Below are positions 8,503 to 16,624 of a stretch of 64,000 nt of DNA, piece after piece (position 1 is the stretch's first letter; each line of letters begins with the position of its first letter). Below the pieces are notes generated by a model. The model was given only the letters and a program-made list of their open reading frames with translations. It ran no database searches and had not been told where the DNA came from. Origin of the DNA: Streptomyces sp. NBC_00306 (GTDB lineage: Bacteria; Actinomycetota; Actinomycetes; Streptomycetales; Streptomycetaceae); contig NZ_CP108032.1 of the NCBI RefSeq assembly GCF_036169555.1, forward strand, positions 5,456,001 to 5,520,000. The letters are read 5' to 3'. The position numbers were made by a program, and so were the translations under genes.

Positions 8503-9510
8503 TCAGTCCAGCCAGCCCCGCAACGTCGCCTGCGCGCCGGCCTGGAAGCGGGTCTCCGCGCCCAGCGTCGCCAGTAAATGGCTGATTCTGCGGCGGGCGG
8601 TGTGCACATGGACCCCGAGCCGGCGGGCGATCGCCTCGTCCTTGAGGCCGGCCGCGAGCAGACCGAGGAGTTCCTTCTGCGCCTTCGGGAGTGTGCAGTC
8701 CTCGCCGTCCGGGCCGCCGAGGGGCGTGGCGCGTTCCCAGACCGTCTCGAAGAGGGGGACCAGCGCGTTGTGCAGCAGGGCGTCGCCGATGACCAGGGCG
8801 GTGGCCCTCGGGTCCGCCGCGTCGGTCGGCGGGAGCAGGGTGATCCGGCGGTCCACACAAATCAGTTTGGTGGGGACGGCGGTCGTGACCCGGGCCCGCA
8901 GGCCCCGTTCGACCAGTCCGGCCACCGAGCTCATTCGGCCCGGTGTCGCGAGTCCGTCCCGGTCCAGGACGGTCCGTACCTCGATCCCGCGGTCGAGGAG
9001 TGCTTCGATCCCGAGCCCGGACCGCCCGGCACTGCCGTCGCGCGGGCCCTTCACATATGGCGGGCGGTCGAGGATCGCGACCTCGCGCTCCGCCGACGCC
9101 AGCAGGTACTCCGCCCGTTCGCCGATCGCCCGCGGACCCGTCACCACCTCGATCCCGCCCTCCGGGGCGGTGGGTGAGCCGGACATCAGCCGTCCGGCGA
9201 TCCGGTCCGCGGTCATACGTAATCGCTCCAGCTCGGCCGAGCGAAGATGCAGTTCGGCCTGGCGGCGGTGGATGAGCGTACGGATCGCGGCGGCGGGCGC
9301 CGCAGGGTGCGGCAGCGCGCCGTCCCCGTCGGCCGGGACGGCCAGCCCGTGTTCGACGAGATGCCCGAGCGCCACGTCGAGACGGTCGCGCGGCAGTCCC
9401 AGGAGACGGGCCAGCTCCTCCGCTTGGAGTCCCCGTTCCTTGAGCAGTGCTTCGTAGGTGCGTTCCTCGGCGGCCCCCAGGCCGAGGGTCTGCAGTTCCC
9501 CCTCGCTCAT
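8503..9510 (-). CDS. TrmB-like / LuxR-type HTH transcriptional regulator
   Basis: DNA-binding regulator, 335 aa. The N-terminus (about residues 5-70) looks like a TrmB winged helix (EERTYEALLKERGLQAEELARLLG). A central domain of about 170 residues resembles the PLD-like effector region of such regulators (VVTGPRAIGERAEYLLASAEREVAILDRPPY). The C-terminus (about 270-325) is a LuxR/GerE helix-turn-helix (KELLGLLAAGLKDEAIARRLGVHVHTARRRI). This layout is common in Streptomyces. The ATG at 9510 lies ten bases after AAGGTGAG; an earlier start at 9561 is possible. It is divergent from the M4 protease gene, and an inverted repeat lies between them, which suggests control of that gene and of itself. 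Confidence 0.82.
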   Translation of the reverse strand: MSEGELQTLGLGAAEERTYEALLKERGLQAEELARLLGLPRDRLDVALGHLVEHGLAVPADGDGALPHPAAPAAAIRTLIHRRQAELHLRSAELERLRMTADRIAGRLMSGSPTAPEGGIEVVTGPRAIGERAEYLLASAEREVAILDRPPYVKGPRDGSAGRSGLGIEALLDRGIEVRTVLDRDGLATPGRMSSVAGLVERGLRARVTTAVPTKLICVDRRITLLPPTDAADPRATALVIGDALLHNALVPLFETVWERATPLGGPDGEDCTLPKAQKELLGLLAAGLKDEAIARRLGVHVHTARRRISHLLATLGAETRFQAGAQATLRGWLD

Positions 9511-9543
9511 GCATCGGATTCTCACCTTGTCTTCACGGGCCAC

Positions 9544-9565
9544 ACAAGTGTGCGTGTCCACTTGT
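9544..9565. promoter_or_regulatory. inverted repeat ACAAGTG-N8-CACTTGT in divergent promoter
   Basis: A perfect 7-bp inverted repeat with an 8-base spacer lies 34 bases upstream of the regulator start and about 95 bases upstream of the M4 protease start. Its size and place suit a dimeric regulator. The TrmB/LuxR-type protein next door is the natural candidate. Confidence 0.5.
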
Positions 9566-9660
9566 CAACACGTCGACCACATTGATCGGTTGGCGCCTCA
9601 CAGGTTGCATGGCCATGACCACCTTTACGGCTTGACCAGCACGTGGGAGGGGTACGAACT

Positions 9661-12501
9661 GTGCGCAAGGCCAGAACAAGCACACGGAGACCGGGAGTTA
9701 CCAGGGGGACCGGTCTCGCCGCGCTGCTCGGCGCGGCAGGGCTGCTGCTGACGGCGGTACCGGCTCAGGCGGCCACCCCGCCGGCTGCCGCACCGCCCGC
9801 CGACGTCCTGCCGGGGGCAGGCACGGCCACCCCGTCGCTCGTCGACGGCATCAGGGAGGCGGCGGACGCCAAGGCGAGCCCCGCGGACGCGGCCCGTGGC
9901 CATCTGGACGCCAAGGAGAGCCGCTACCGGATCGCGGACGCCCGGCGCGACCTCGCTCCGGTCGCGACCGTCGAGCGCGGCAAGGAAGAAACCGTACGGC
10001 TCCAGCAGAAGCACCACGGGATACCGGTGTTCGGCGGGCAGTACGTCGTCCGCATGGAGCACCAGGCCGGCAAGCGGGTCGTCACCGGCACCTCCGGCAA
10101 GTACTTCACCGGTCTGAAGACCGGCACCCAGGCCACGGTGAGCAACGAGACCGCCGTGCGACGGGCGGTCGCCGCGACGGCGGCCCGGCTCGGCGGCAAG
10201 ACGCTCAGCAAGGCGGACGCCATCCGCGCCAAGGGCGCCCAGTCCGCCCGCGCCGCCGCTCTCACCGGCTCGGTCGCGGGCCTCGTGGTGATCCCCCGGG
10301 GCGAGGGCGTCCTCGCCCACCAGGTGACCGTGCGCGGCACGAACCCCACCACCGGTGAACCCGTGCTCCAGCAGGTCTTCATCGACGCCCGCGCCGGCTA
10401 TCCGGTCCTGCAGTTCAGCAGCATCAAGACACTGGCCGAGCAGCGCAACGGCGCGTCGGGCACGGCCCCCAAGGCGGCCGCGCGAGGAGCCGGCTCCGCC
10501 ACGGCGGACGCGATCCCCGGCTCCGAGGGCACGGGCGTCAAGCTGGACGGGACCAAGGTCGGCCTGAATCTCGTCTTCGACGGGAACGCCGCCAAGTACC
10601 TGATGAGCGACACCGAGCGCATGGCGGCCGGCAGCAAGAACACGCTGACCACCTGGGACGCGCGGCAACTGGACGTCAATGACGTCCTGGGTGTCTGGCC
10701 CGGCGGCATCAAGGAGTTCGCCGACCCGTCGAAGGACGTCGGCAAGGAGGCCACCGACGCCGGCGCGGTCGACGCGCACTGGGCGGCCGGCCGGGTCTAC
10801 GACTACTACCGCGACGCCCACGGCCGCGACAGCCTCGACGGGCGCGGGATGACGGTCAACTCCCTCGTCGGCGTCACCAGCTTCGGCTTCCCGTACGTCA
10901 ACGCCTTCTGGGACGGCCAGAAGATGGTCTACGGCGGCGGCGACGAGGAGTACAAGCCGCTCTCCGCCGACCTCGACGTGGTCGGCCACGAGATGACCCA
11001 CGGCGTCGTGGAGAACACCGCCAACCTGGTCTACGCGGGCCAGTCCGGCGCCCTCAACGAGGCCATCGCCGACTACTTCGGCAACGCCATCGACCTGGCC
11101 GCGTCCGGCGCCTCCATGGACGACCCGGACTCGGGTCTGATCGGCGAGGACCTCTGCCGTACGGCGGCGCCCCGCGCCTGTGCGCTGCGCGACCTCAACG
11201 ACGGTGCGCAGACCTCGAAGAACTTCCTCGGGGTCACCTACTCCACCGACAACGGCGGAGTGCACCTCAACTCCACGATCTTCTCCGGTGCGTTGTGGGA
11301 CCTGCGCCAGGACGTGGGCGGCGAACTCGCCGACCGGATCGTCTACAAGGCGCTCGCGGAGTACCTGACCCCCCTCGACGGCTTCACCGACGGCCGCAAC
11401 GCCGTCCTCGCCGCCGCCAAGGACCTGGGCGTCAACGCCAAGCAGCTGAACGCCGTGAAGCGTTCCTTCAACGCCCACGGCATCGTGGCGGGCTGGGAGG
11501 ACGCCCTCGGCGTCGACTCCGACCAGCTGCTGGGCAAGATCAACACCACCGGCACCGGCGCCCAGGCGGGCGGCGGCCAGTGGGTCGTCTCGCAGTCCAA
11601 CGACGAGGGCTCCGAGCCGTACTCGGTCTACACGGGCCGCACCGACGGCAAGGGCGCGGCGAAGCTGGTCAGCCCGAACGACGGCCGCTACCACGTCTAC
11701 CCGGCCACCGACGGCAAGACCGTCGTGTGGGCGGCGTACGGCACCACCAGCCTGGACATCCTGTCCCGGCCGGTCGCCGGCGGGCCGATCAAGAAGCTCT
11801 ACACCTCGTTCAGCGACATCAGCGGACTGCGGGTGGAGAACGGTGTCGTCGTCTTCGAGACGTCCGGCATCTTCGGCGACCGCCATGTCAGCTATCTGCG
11901 TCCCGGGGACACCCGGCCCACGCTCGTCGACGGCGGCGGCTTCGACATCCTGACCGCCCTGCCGGCGATCAGGAACGGCAAGCTCTCCTACGCCAAGCTG
12001 TATCCGACCCCGGACGACTACAAGCTCGGCGTCGAGATCCTCGACCTGAAGACCGGCAAGGCGGCCCTGGCCCAGCAGCTCGGCGAGCCGCAGATCCTCG
12101 GCCAGACCGGGGTGAACGCGACCCACGCCTTCTGGCTCGTGGACGAGAACCTGAACGACGAGGGTCAGATGGGCATCCGCCGGTCGGCGCTGGACGGCAC
12201 CGGCACGGTCGACATCAGTGCGGAGCGCAAGCCGAAGGCGCTGGTCTCCTTCGACCTCACGGTCTCCGACACCGCCGTCACGGTGAACAGCCAGCTGCCC
12301 GACCTGGCGCTGCGCAACGAGACGCTGCCGAAGATCTGGCAACTGACCACCGACGGCTCACAGCAGGACCGGCTGTCCTGCAACCGCGGTGAGCAGATCT
12401 CCCCGGCCGCGGTCTCCGGCCGCCAGGTGGTCTGGATCGACGGCACCACCGGCTGGACCGACCTGGTCACCCGGGACCGTCCCGCGGGTCAGTGCGGCTG
12501 A
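9661..12501 (+). CDS. secreted M4 (thermolysin-family) metallopeptidase with C-terminal propeller-like region
   Basis: Secreted zinc protease, 946 aa, much longer than typical M4 enzymes (about 500-600). A Sec signal peptide (ending AVPAQA) leads into an FTP/PepSY-type propeptide (about 45-300). The catalytic domain follows, with the zinc motif HEMTH (His443, Glu444, His447) and the third ligand in NEAIADYFG (Glu467). The last 300 residues or so show repeated strand-like blocks (QWVVSQSND, YHVYPATDGKTVVWAAY, RQVVWIDGT) like a TolB/beta-propeller, perhaps for substrate or wall binding. The GTG at 9661 lies eight bases after GGAGGGG. It is monocistronic, with a strong hairpin after the stop. 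Confidence 0.93.
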   Translation: MRKARTSTRRPGVTRGTGLAALLGAAGLLLTAVPAQAATPPAAAPPADVLPGAGTATPSLVDGIREAADAKASPADAARGHLDAKESRYRIADARRDLAPVATVERGKEETVRLQQKHHGIPVFGGQYVVRMEHQAGKRVVTGTSGKYFTGLKTGTQATVSNETAVRRAVAATAARLGGKTLSKADAIRAKGAQSARAAALTGSVAGLVVIPRGEGVLAHQVTVRGTNPTTGEPVLQQVFIDARAGYPVLQFSSIKTLAEQRNGASGTAPKAAARGAGSATADAIPGSEGTGVKLDGTKVGLNLVFDGNAAKYLMSDTERMAAGSKNTLTTWDARQLDVNDVLGVWPGGIKEFADPSKDVGKEATDAGAVDAHWAAGRVYDYYRDAHGRDSLDGRGMTVNSLVGVTSFGFPYVNAFWDGQKMVYGGGDEEYKPLSADLDVVGHEMTHGVVENTANLVYAGQSGALNEAIADYFGNAIDLAASGASMDDPDSGLIGEDLCRTAAPRACALRDLNDGAQTSKNFLGVTYSTDNGGVHLNSTIFSGALWDLRQDVGGELADRIVYKALAEYLTPLDGFTDGRNAVLAAAKDLGVNAKQLNAVKRSFNAHGIVAGWEDALGVDSDQLLGKINTTGTGAQAGGGQWVVSQSNDEGSEPYSVYTGRTDGKGAAKLVSPNDGRYHVYPATDGKTVVWAAYGTTSLDILSRPVAGGPIKKLYTSFSDISGLRVENGVVVFETSGIFGDRHVSYLRPGDTRPTLVDGGGFDILTALPAIRNGKLSYAKLYPTPDDYKLGVEILDLKTGKAALAQQLGEPQILGQTGVNATHAFWLVDENLNDEGQMGIRRSALDGTGTVDISAERKPKALVSFDLTVSDTAVTVNSQLPDLALRNETLPKIWQLTTDGSQQDRLSCNRGEQISPAAVSGRQVVWIDGTTGWTDLVTRDRPAGQCG

Positions 12502-12531
12502 CCTGCTCGCACGGATGACATGAGGGACTGA

Positions 12532-12563
12532 GGGACCCCCGGCGCCCGTGCGCCGGGGGTCCC
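12532..12563 (+). terminator. terminator hairpin after the M4 protease gene
   Basis: A perfect 14-bp stem (GGGACCCCCGGCGC with its exact complement) with a 4-base loop CCGT lies 30 bases after the stop of the M4 protease gene and just before the next start. It should insulate the pentapeptide-repeat gene from read-through. Confidence 0.8.
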
Positions 12564-12586
12564 GCCCGGTCCGCCACAATGGAGTG

Positions 12587-13411
12587 ATGAACACGACGTC
12601 CCGGCCGGCCGGGAACGGCGAGCTGAGGGCGGACTGCGGGAACTGCTTCGGGCTGTGCTGTGTGGCCCTGCCCTTCACCCGGTCCGCGGACTTCGCGCTG
12701 GACAAGGACGCCGGTACCCCCTGCCCCAACCTCGCCGCCGACTTCCGCTGCGGCATCCACACCCGGCTGCGGCCGAGCGGCTTCACCGGCTGCACGGTCT
12801 ATGACTGCTTCGGCGCCGGGCAGAAGGTCTCCCTGTCGACCTTCGGCGGCAAGGACTGGCGGTCGGCCCCCGACACGGCCGCACAGATGTTCGCGGTGTT
12901 CCCCGTCGTCCGTCAGCTCCACGAGCTGCTCTGGTACCTGAACGAGGCGCTCGGCCTGGAGCCGGCCCGCTCCCTGCACGGCGAGATCCGGGGCCTGCTG
13001 GCGGAGACCGAGGCGCTCACCGAGCTGGGACCCGACGCCCTCGGGGAACTGGACGTGGCGGCACACCGGCAGCGGGTCAACGTGGTCCTGCTGCGCACCA
13101 GCGAGCTGGTACGGGCCGGAGCGGGCCGCCGGAAGAAGGACCGCAGGGGAGCGGACCTGATGGGCGCCCGGCTCAGGGGTGCGGACCTGCGGGGAGCGAG
13201 CCTGCGCGGCGCGTATCTCATCGCCGCCGACCTCGGCTGCGCCGATCTGCGCCTCGCCGACCTGATCGGGGCGGACCTGCGGGACGCGGACCTGTCGGGG
13301 GCGGACCTGACCGGCAGCTTCTTCGTCACCCAGCCGCAGCTGAACGCGGCCCGGGGCGACGCCACCACCAGGCTGCCGGGAACGCTGGACCGCCCCGCGC
13401 ACTGGTCCTGA
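12587..13411 (+). CDS. cysteine-cluster (CxxCxxxCC) protein with C-terminal pentapeptide repeats
   Basis: Protein of 274 aa joining two modules. Residues about 10-90 carry a Cys cluster: DCGNCFGLCC, then PCPNLAADFRC, then GCTVYDC. This resembles the CxxCxxCC metal-binding family, expected to hold zinc or an iron-sulfur centre. Residues about 185-255 form about 14 pentapeptide repeats (A[D/N]LxG pattern: GADLMGARLRGADLRGASLRG), which fold into a right-handed quadrilateral helix. The ATG at 12587 has a GGAG nearby. The role is unknown. Some pentapeptide proteins mimic DNA, but nothing here shows that. Confidence 0.8.
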   Translation: MNTTSRPAGNGELRADCGNCFGLCCVALPFTRSADFALDKDAGTPCPNLAADFRCGIHTRLRPSGFTGCTVYDCFGAGQKVSLSTFGGKDWRSAPDTAAQMFAVFPVVRQLHELLWYLNEALGLEPARSLHGEIRGLLAETEALTELGPDALGELDVAAHRQRVNVVLLRTSELVRAGAGRRKKDRRGADLMGARLRGADLRGASLRGAYLIAADLGCADLRLADLIGADLRDADLSGADLTGSFFVTQPQLNAARGDATTRLPGTLDRPAHWS

Positions 13412-13479
13412 GACCAGGGGAACACGCGGGGCGGTGCGGGTCGCAGGGCCGTACCGGCGGTTGCCGGACGGTACAGGGG

Positions 13480-14331
13480 TCAGCCGTTCGCGAGGGCCAC
13501 GACCCGGTCGAAGTCCCCGTTGAACCGGTCGTGGTCGCCCACGGTCGGTCCGGACGAGGTGTACTGCCACATGGTGTGGGTGCCCCAGCCGGCGGGGAGG
13601 GTGCCCGGGGTGGTGTTGTAGCGCGCGATCCACAGCGGATTGCTCGCGCCGAAGCCGGCGTAGTTGCCGGTGCACTGGGTCCACCAGGTGGTGGCGGTGT
13701 AGATCACCGCGTCCCGGCCGGTCAGGACCCTGTAGCGGTTCAGGAAGTCCCCGATCCAGGTCACCATGCCTGCCGGGGACTTGCCGTAGCAGGCGTCGCC
13801 GTAGGGATTCCACTCGATGTCCAGCGCGCCGGGGAGGGTGCGGCCGTCCTGCGACCACCCGCCTCCGTTGCTGACGAAGTAGTCGGCCTGGGCGGCACCG
13901 GTCGTCTTGTCGGGCGTGGCGAAGTGGTACGTGCCGCGGATCATCCCGATGTCATACGAACCGCCGTACTGCTGGGTGAAGTAGGGGTTCCGGTAGTAGG
14001 TGCCCTCGGTGGCCTTGACGTAGGCCCACTTCACACCGCTGCTCCACAGCGTCGGCCAGTCGACGTTGCCCTGGTGGCTGGAGACGTCGACGCCTTCCGA
14101 CTGTGCGGCGCGGCTGCTGCGCGGCAGTCCTCCCTGGCCGTCGTGCTCGATGACGCCCATGCCCAGGTAGGCGGAGCCCCGAGGGGGGACGTCGTCGGCG
14201 CCGGCGGTGCCGGGGAAGGTGAAGAGGAGGGAAAGGACAGCGAGGAGTGCGCCGGACACTGCGATGAGGGAGCGGCGGGATCTCCTCGCGGGGCGGAGGG
14301 GAACGGTCGTTCCGGATCTTTGCACGGGCAC
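13480..14331 (-). CDS. secreted GH25 muramidase (Chalaropsis-type lysozyme)
   Basis: Secreted peptidoglycan hydrolase, 283 aa, cleaving the MurNAc-GlcNAc bond. A twin-arginine-rich N-terminus and hydrophobic core (about residues 15-45) form a signal peptide. The GH25 barrel begins at GVDVSSHQGNVDW (catalytic-site Asp), continues through YVKATEGTYYRNPYF and contains the acidic pair in GALDIEWNPYG. It ends in the typical MWQYTSSG...DFDRV segment. There is no separate wall-binding domain. Divergent from the MarR regulator at 14564. A small hairpin (13451-13474) lies between this gene's stop and the convergent pentapeptide gene. Confidence 0.92.
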   Translation of the reverse strand: MPVQRSGTTVPLRPARRSRRSLIAVSGALLAVLSLLFTFPGTAGADDVPPRGSAYLGMGVIEHDGQGGLPRSSRAAQSEGVDVSSHQGNVDWPTLWSSGVKWAYVKATEGTYYRNPYFTQQYGGSYDIGMIRGTYHFATPDKTTGAAQADYFVSNGGGWSQDGRTLPGALDIEWNPYGDACYGKSPAGMVTWIGDFLNRYRVLTGRDAVIYTATTWWTQCTGNYAGFGASNPLWIARYNTTPGTLPAGWGTHTMWQYTSSGPTVGDHDRFNGDFDRVVALANG

Positions 14332-14424
14332 CAGCGTGCCTCCGAAGACCTCGGTGGGGGGACCCGAGGACGAGCCGGCAAGGGCCCGGCTCAGCCCTAC
14401 GGTGTGGACATGCCATGCGGAAAG

Positions 14425-14479
14425 CTACGCACGTAGACCGGCCCGGAGGATGAGGGGTGGGGAGCTGCCATCGGTCTAC
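14425..14479. promoter_or_regulatory. nested inverted repeats in the GH25/MarR divergent promoter
   Basis: CTACG-CA-CGTAG (14425-14436) overlaps GTAGACCG (14433-14440), which pairs with CGGTCTAC (14472-14479) across 31 bases. The GTAGACC half-sites flank the likely promoter area between the divergent muramidase and MarR genes. MarR proteins usually bind palindromes in their own divergent promoter, so this is a candidate operator. Confidence 0.4.
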
Positions 14480-14563
14480 GCCTGCGAAATACTGACGGAG
14501 CGGCGAACGTGTGAATCGCTGAGAGAAAAATCCGGGATCAGGAAGCGCGCGAGGGGTGCTGAC

Positions 14564-15046
14564 GTGCACAAAAGCGGTACGAGCGGGGAAGCGGGCCCGC
14601 AGGCCGGAAACGGCGTGGACCACGAATTCCTGTCTCTGGAGCGGGAGTTGGCGGTCTTTCTGCGCCGGGCGCGGGCGTCCTCCGGCGAGATGGCCCGCGA
14701 GGTCCACCCCGAACTGGAGCCCGCTGCCTACGGTCTGCTCGTCCGGCTCGACGAGACGGGGCCGCAGCGCGCGACCGATCTCGCGGTGTACTTCGGCGTC
14801 GGCAAGGCGACCATGAGCCGGCAGTTGCACGCGCTGGAGGAGCTCGGGCTGGTGACCCGCGAGCCCGATCCCGCCGACGGCCGCGCGTCACTCGTCCGGC
14901 TCACCGAAGAAGGTCTCGCGCGGTTCCGCCGAGTGAGGGACGCCCGCCGGGACCGCTACGTCCGCAAGCTCGCGGGCTGGGACCGCGGCGAGATCGCGGA
15001 GCTGGCGAGGCTGCTCCATCAGCTGAACGCGCGGGCGGAGAGCTAG
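14564..15046 (+). CDS. MarR-family transcriptional regulator
   Basis: Winged-helix dimeric regulator, 160 aa, normal MarR length. The core runs from about residue 20 to 150. The recognition region contains RATDLAVYFGVGKATMSRQLHALEELGLV, and the beta-wing is REPDPADGRASLVRLTEEG, the classic DxRxxxxxLT signature. The GTG at 14564 follows GAGGGG at seven bases; the open frame continues upstream to 14207 without domain content. It is divergent from the muramidase gene, which it may control. The ligand is unknown. The gene ends at a repeat-filled convergent junction. Confidence 0.88.
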   Translation: MHKSGTSGEAGPQAGNGVDHEFLSLERELAVFLRRARASSGEMAREVHPELEPAAYGLLVRLDETGPQRATDLAVYFGVGKATMSRQLHALEELGLVTREPDPADGRASLVRLTEEGLARFRRVRDARRDRYVRKLAGWDRGEIAELARLLHQLNARAES

Positions 15047-15088
15047 ATTTCGTCCTCGGCCGCTCGGCCGATGGGATGACCGGCCGGC

Positions 15089-15300
15089 GCCGAACGGGTG
15101 GCCGGTCCCCGCTGCCGGAGGACGGCCCGGGCCTGTCGCCCGCGGCCGCCGAACGGGTGGCGGGGGCCGTGATGCCTGCCGGCGCCGAACGGGTGGCCTG
15201 CCGCTGCTCCTTGCCGCGGCCGAACGGGTGGCCTGCCGGGGCTGCCTGAAGCGGCCGAACGGGTGGCGGGCCCAGGCTGCCTGAGCGGACGAACAGTGGC
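15089..15300. repeat. 35-bp minisatellite with GCCGAACGGGTGGC core
   Basis: The 14-base core occurs exactly at 15089, 15148, 15184, 15219 and 15254, with a decayed sixth copy near 15285. The last three steps are 35 bases apart. The array fills the first half of the gap between the convergent MarR and PP2C-like genes. No convincing gene is encoded in it on either strand. Confidence 0.75.
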
Positions 15301-15334
15301 GGCCCCCGCTCGCCGTCCGGCGTCCCGACCCGGG

Positions 15335-15470
15335 CGTATCGGCCCGGCGGCCCGGCCCCGCCGTATCGGACCGGCGTCCCGGCCCCGCCGTATCGGACCG
15401 GCGCCCCGACCCGGGCGCATCGGACCGGCGGCCCCGACCCCGGCGCATCGGACCCTCGGCCCGCCCCCGC
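15335..15470. repeat. 27-bp minisatellite with CGYATCGGACCGGCG core
   Basis: Units begin at 15335, 15362, 15389, 15416 and 15444, with spacings of 27, 27, 27 and 28 bases. A decayed unit precedes them near 15313. The period is a multiple of three for most copies, giving repetitive RIGPA/GPI-type chance frames. It abuts the stop of the PP2C-like gene at 15471 and is distinct in sequence from the adjacent 35-bp array. Confidence 0.75.
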
Positions 15471-16259
15471 TCAGAACTCGGCGAAAACCACCGCCGCGTC
15501 GTCGTGCAGCTTCCAGCGGATCACTTCCGTAAGCTCCTCCGCCGCCGCCTCGATGGTCCGGACCCGGTCGATCAGGCCCTGCGGCCCCTCCTTGCGCAGC
15601 AGCGCCACGCACTCGGTCCAGCTCCCCTCGGCGAACATGTCGACCCACCGGGAGGCGCCGTCCGTCAGCGCGGCCACCGCGCGGACCTCGGACCGGGGCG
15701 TCCGGCCGGTCACCGCGCGGGCGGCCACGGCCGGGTCGGCCGCGGCGGTGAAGAACCCGCCCTCCGCATTGCGCAGGAGGTCGGCCGTGGCGTGCGTCCG
15801 CAGCTGTTCCCGCGGCAGCCGGTCGATGCGGTCGTCCAGCACGGCCCGCACCTGGCCGTCGGGCGACTCCAGCAGCAGTGCCGAGTCGGAGAGCACCAGA
15901 TGCTCGACGTCGTCCTGCGGGCCGCCCCAGCGCACCATCACCACGGTGGCCTGCGGTGTGCGCACGTGAGAAAGGTCACAGGTGTCGCGGTGGGCGTCGG
16001 CGGTGCGCCGGATTGCCGCCGCGAGCGCATCGGCCAGTGTCATATCCCGGAGCGAACCGGACAGTTCGATCAGCGCACCGCCGAGCCGTGCGGTGAACCA
16101 GGGCACCCCGTGCACACATCCGAAGCCCGACACCGGCGGGGTCACACCGTCCAGCACCACCAGCGTTCCCCCCTGGCCCGAGGCAGGAAGGGCGACCGAC
16201 GCCCAGTCCTCGTTGGGGCGTTCGGGCGAGCCGGGTGCGGTCGCGAGTTCGATACGCAT
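15471..16259 (-). CDS. PP2C-like phosphatase-fold protein
   Basis: Protein of 262 aa resembling the PP2C/SpoIIE fold. The N-terminus has PGSPERPNEDWASV (like the RxxNED metal-binding start), then LVVLDGVTPP (the DG motif). Later segments read LSDSALLLE and AVAALTDGASRW (second DG motif), ending KLHDDAAVVFAEF, the typical DD metal site. It is therefore probably a metal-dependent serine/threonine phosphatase, though shorter and divergent. The start at 16259 follows GGGGAT. A longer frame to 16289 exists. It is divergent from the conservon, and a regulatory link is possible but unsupported. Confidence 0.75.
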   Translation of the reverse strand: MRIELATAPGSPERPNEDWASVALPASGQGGTLVVLDGVTPPVSGFGCVHGVPWFTARLGGALIELSGSLRDMTLADALAAAIRRTADAHRDTCDLSHVRTPQATVVMVRWGGPQDDVEHLVLSDSALLLESPDGQVRAVLDDRIDRLPREQLRTHATADLLRNAEGGFFTAAADPAVAARAVTGRTPRSEVRAVAALTDGASRWVDMFAEGSWTECVALLRKEGPQGLIDRVRTIEAAAEELTEVIRWKLHDDAAVVFAEF

Positions 16260-16624
16260 GATCCCCAGTCTGCACGACTCGTTCACCATGCCTGCACCAC
16301 TGCCGAAATGCCCCGTACCGGCAGGTCAGGGCATGTTCCTCGATGACGGGCGGCCCGGCGGCGAAGCTGCGGGCGCGCATCCTGCCAAAGCCCGGCCGGA
16401 AGATCCAGCCGACCGCCCGGAGAGGGGTGATCCGGCGACCGGCGCGAGTTGTTTGCCAACTCCCGATTGCTGTTCACTCGTTCAGGTGGCGGAGCGGCCG
16501 ATGCGCGCATCCCTCCCAGGAGCACTGCAATGGTCTGAAGCCGTGCAGGGGGCGGGAACTCGCGTGTGACCGGTCGTCATCTCTGCTGCAAGGGCGGACA
16601 AGTCAAGCAGGATTGCGAGCACCG
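16260..16624. promoter_or_regulatory. divergent promoter region with inverted repeat GAGTTG-N5-CAACTC
   Basis: This 365-base gap separates the PP2C-like gene from the conservon. It contains a perfect 6-bp inverted repeat with a 5-base spacer at 16446-16462, followed by a more AT-rich stretch (16450-16490) that could hold the conservon promoter. I found no reliable -35/-10 pair and no gene. Confidence 0.4.

Noticed and set aside
9625..12342. 905-codon minus-strand open frame opposite the M4 protease gene
   Set aside because: Shadow of the protease gene. It is Val/Gly/Asp/Arg-rich without motifs.
15043..15648. 201-codon Gly/Arg/Pro-rich minus-strand frame across the minisatellites
   Set aside because: It arises from repeat units whose period is a multiple of three, and it overlaps the PP2C-like gene in a different frame.
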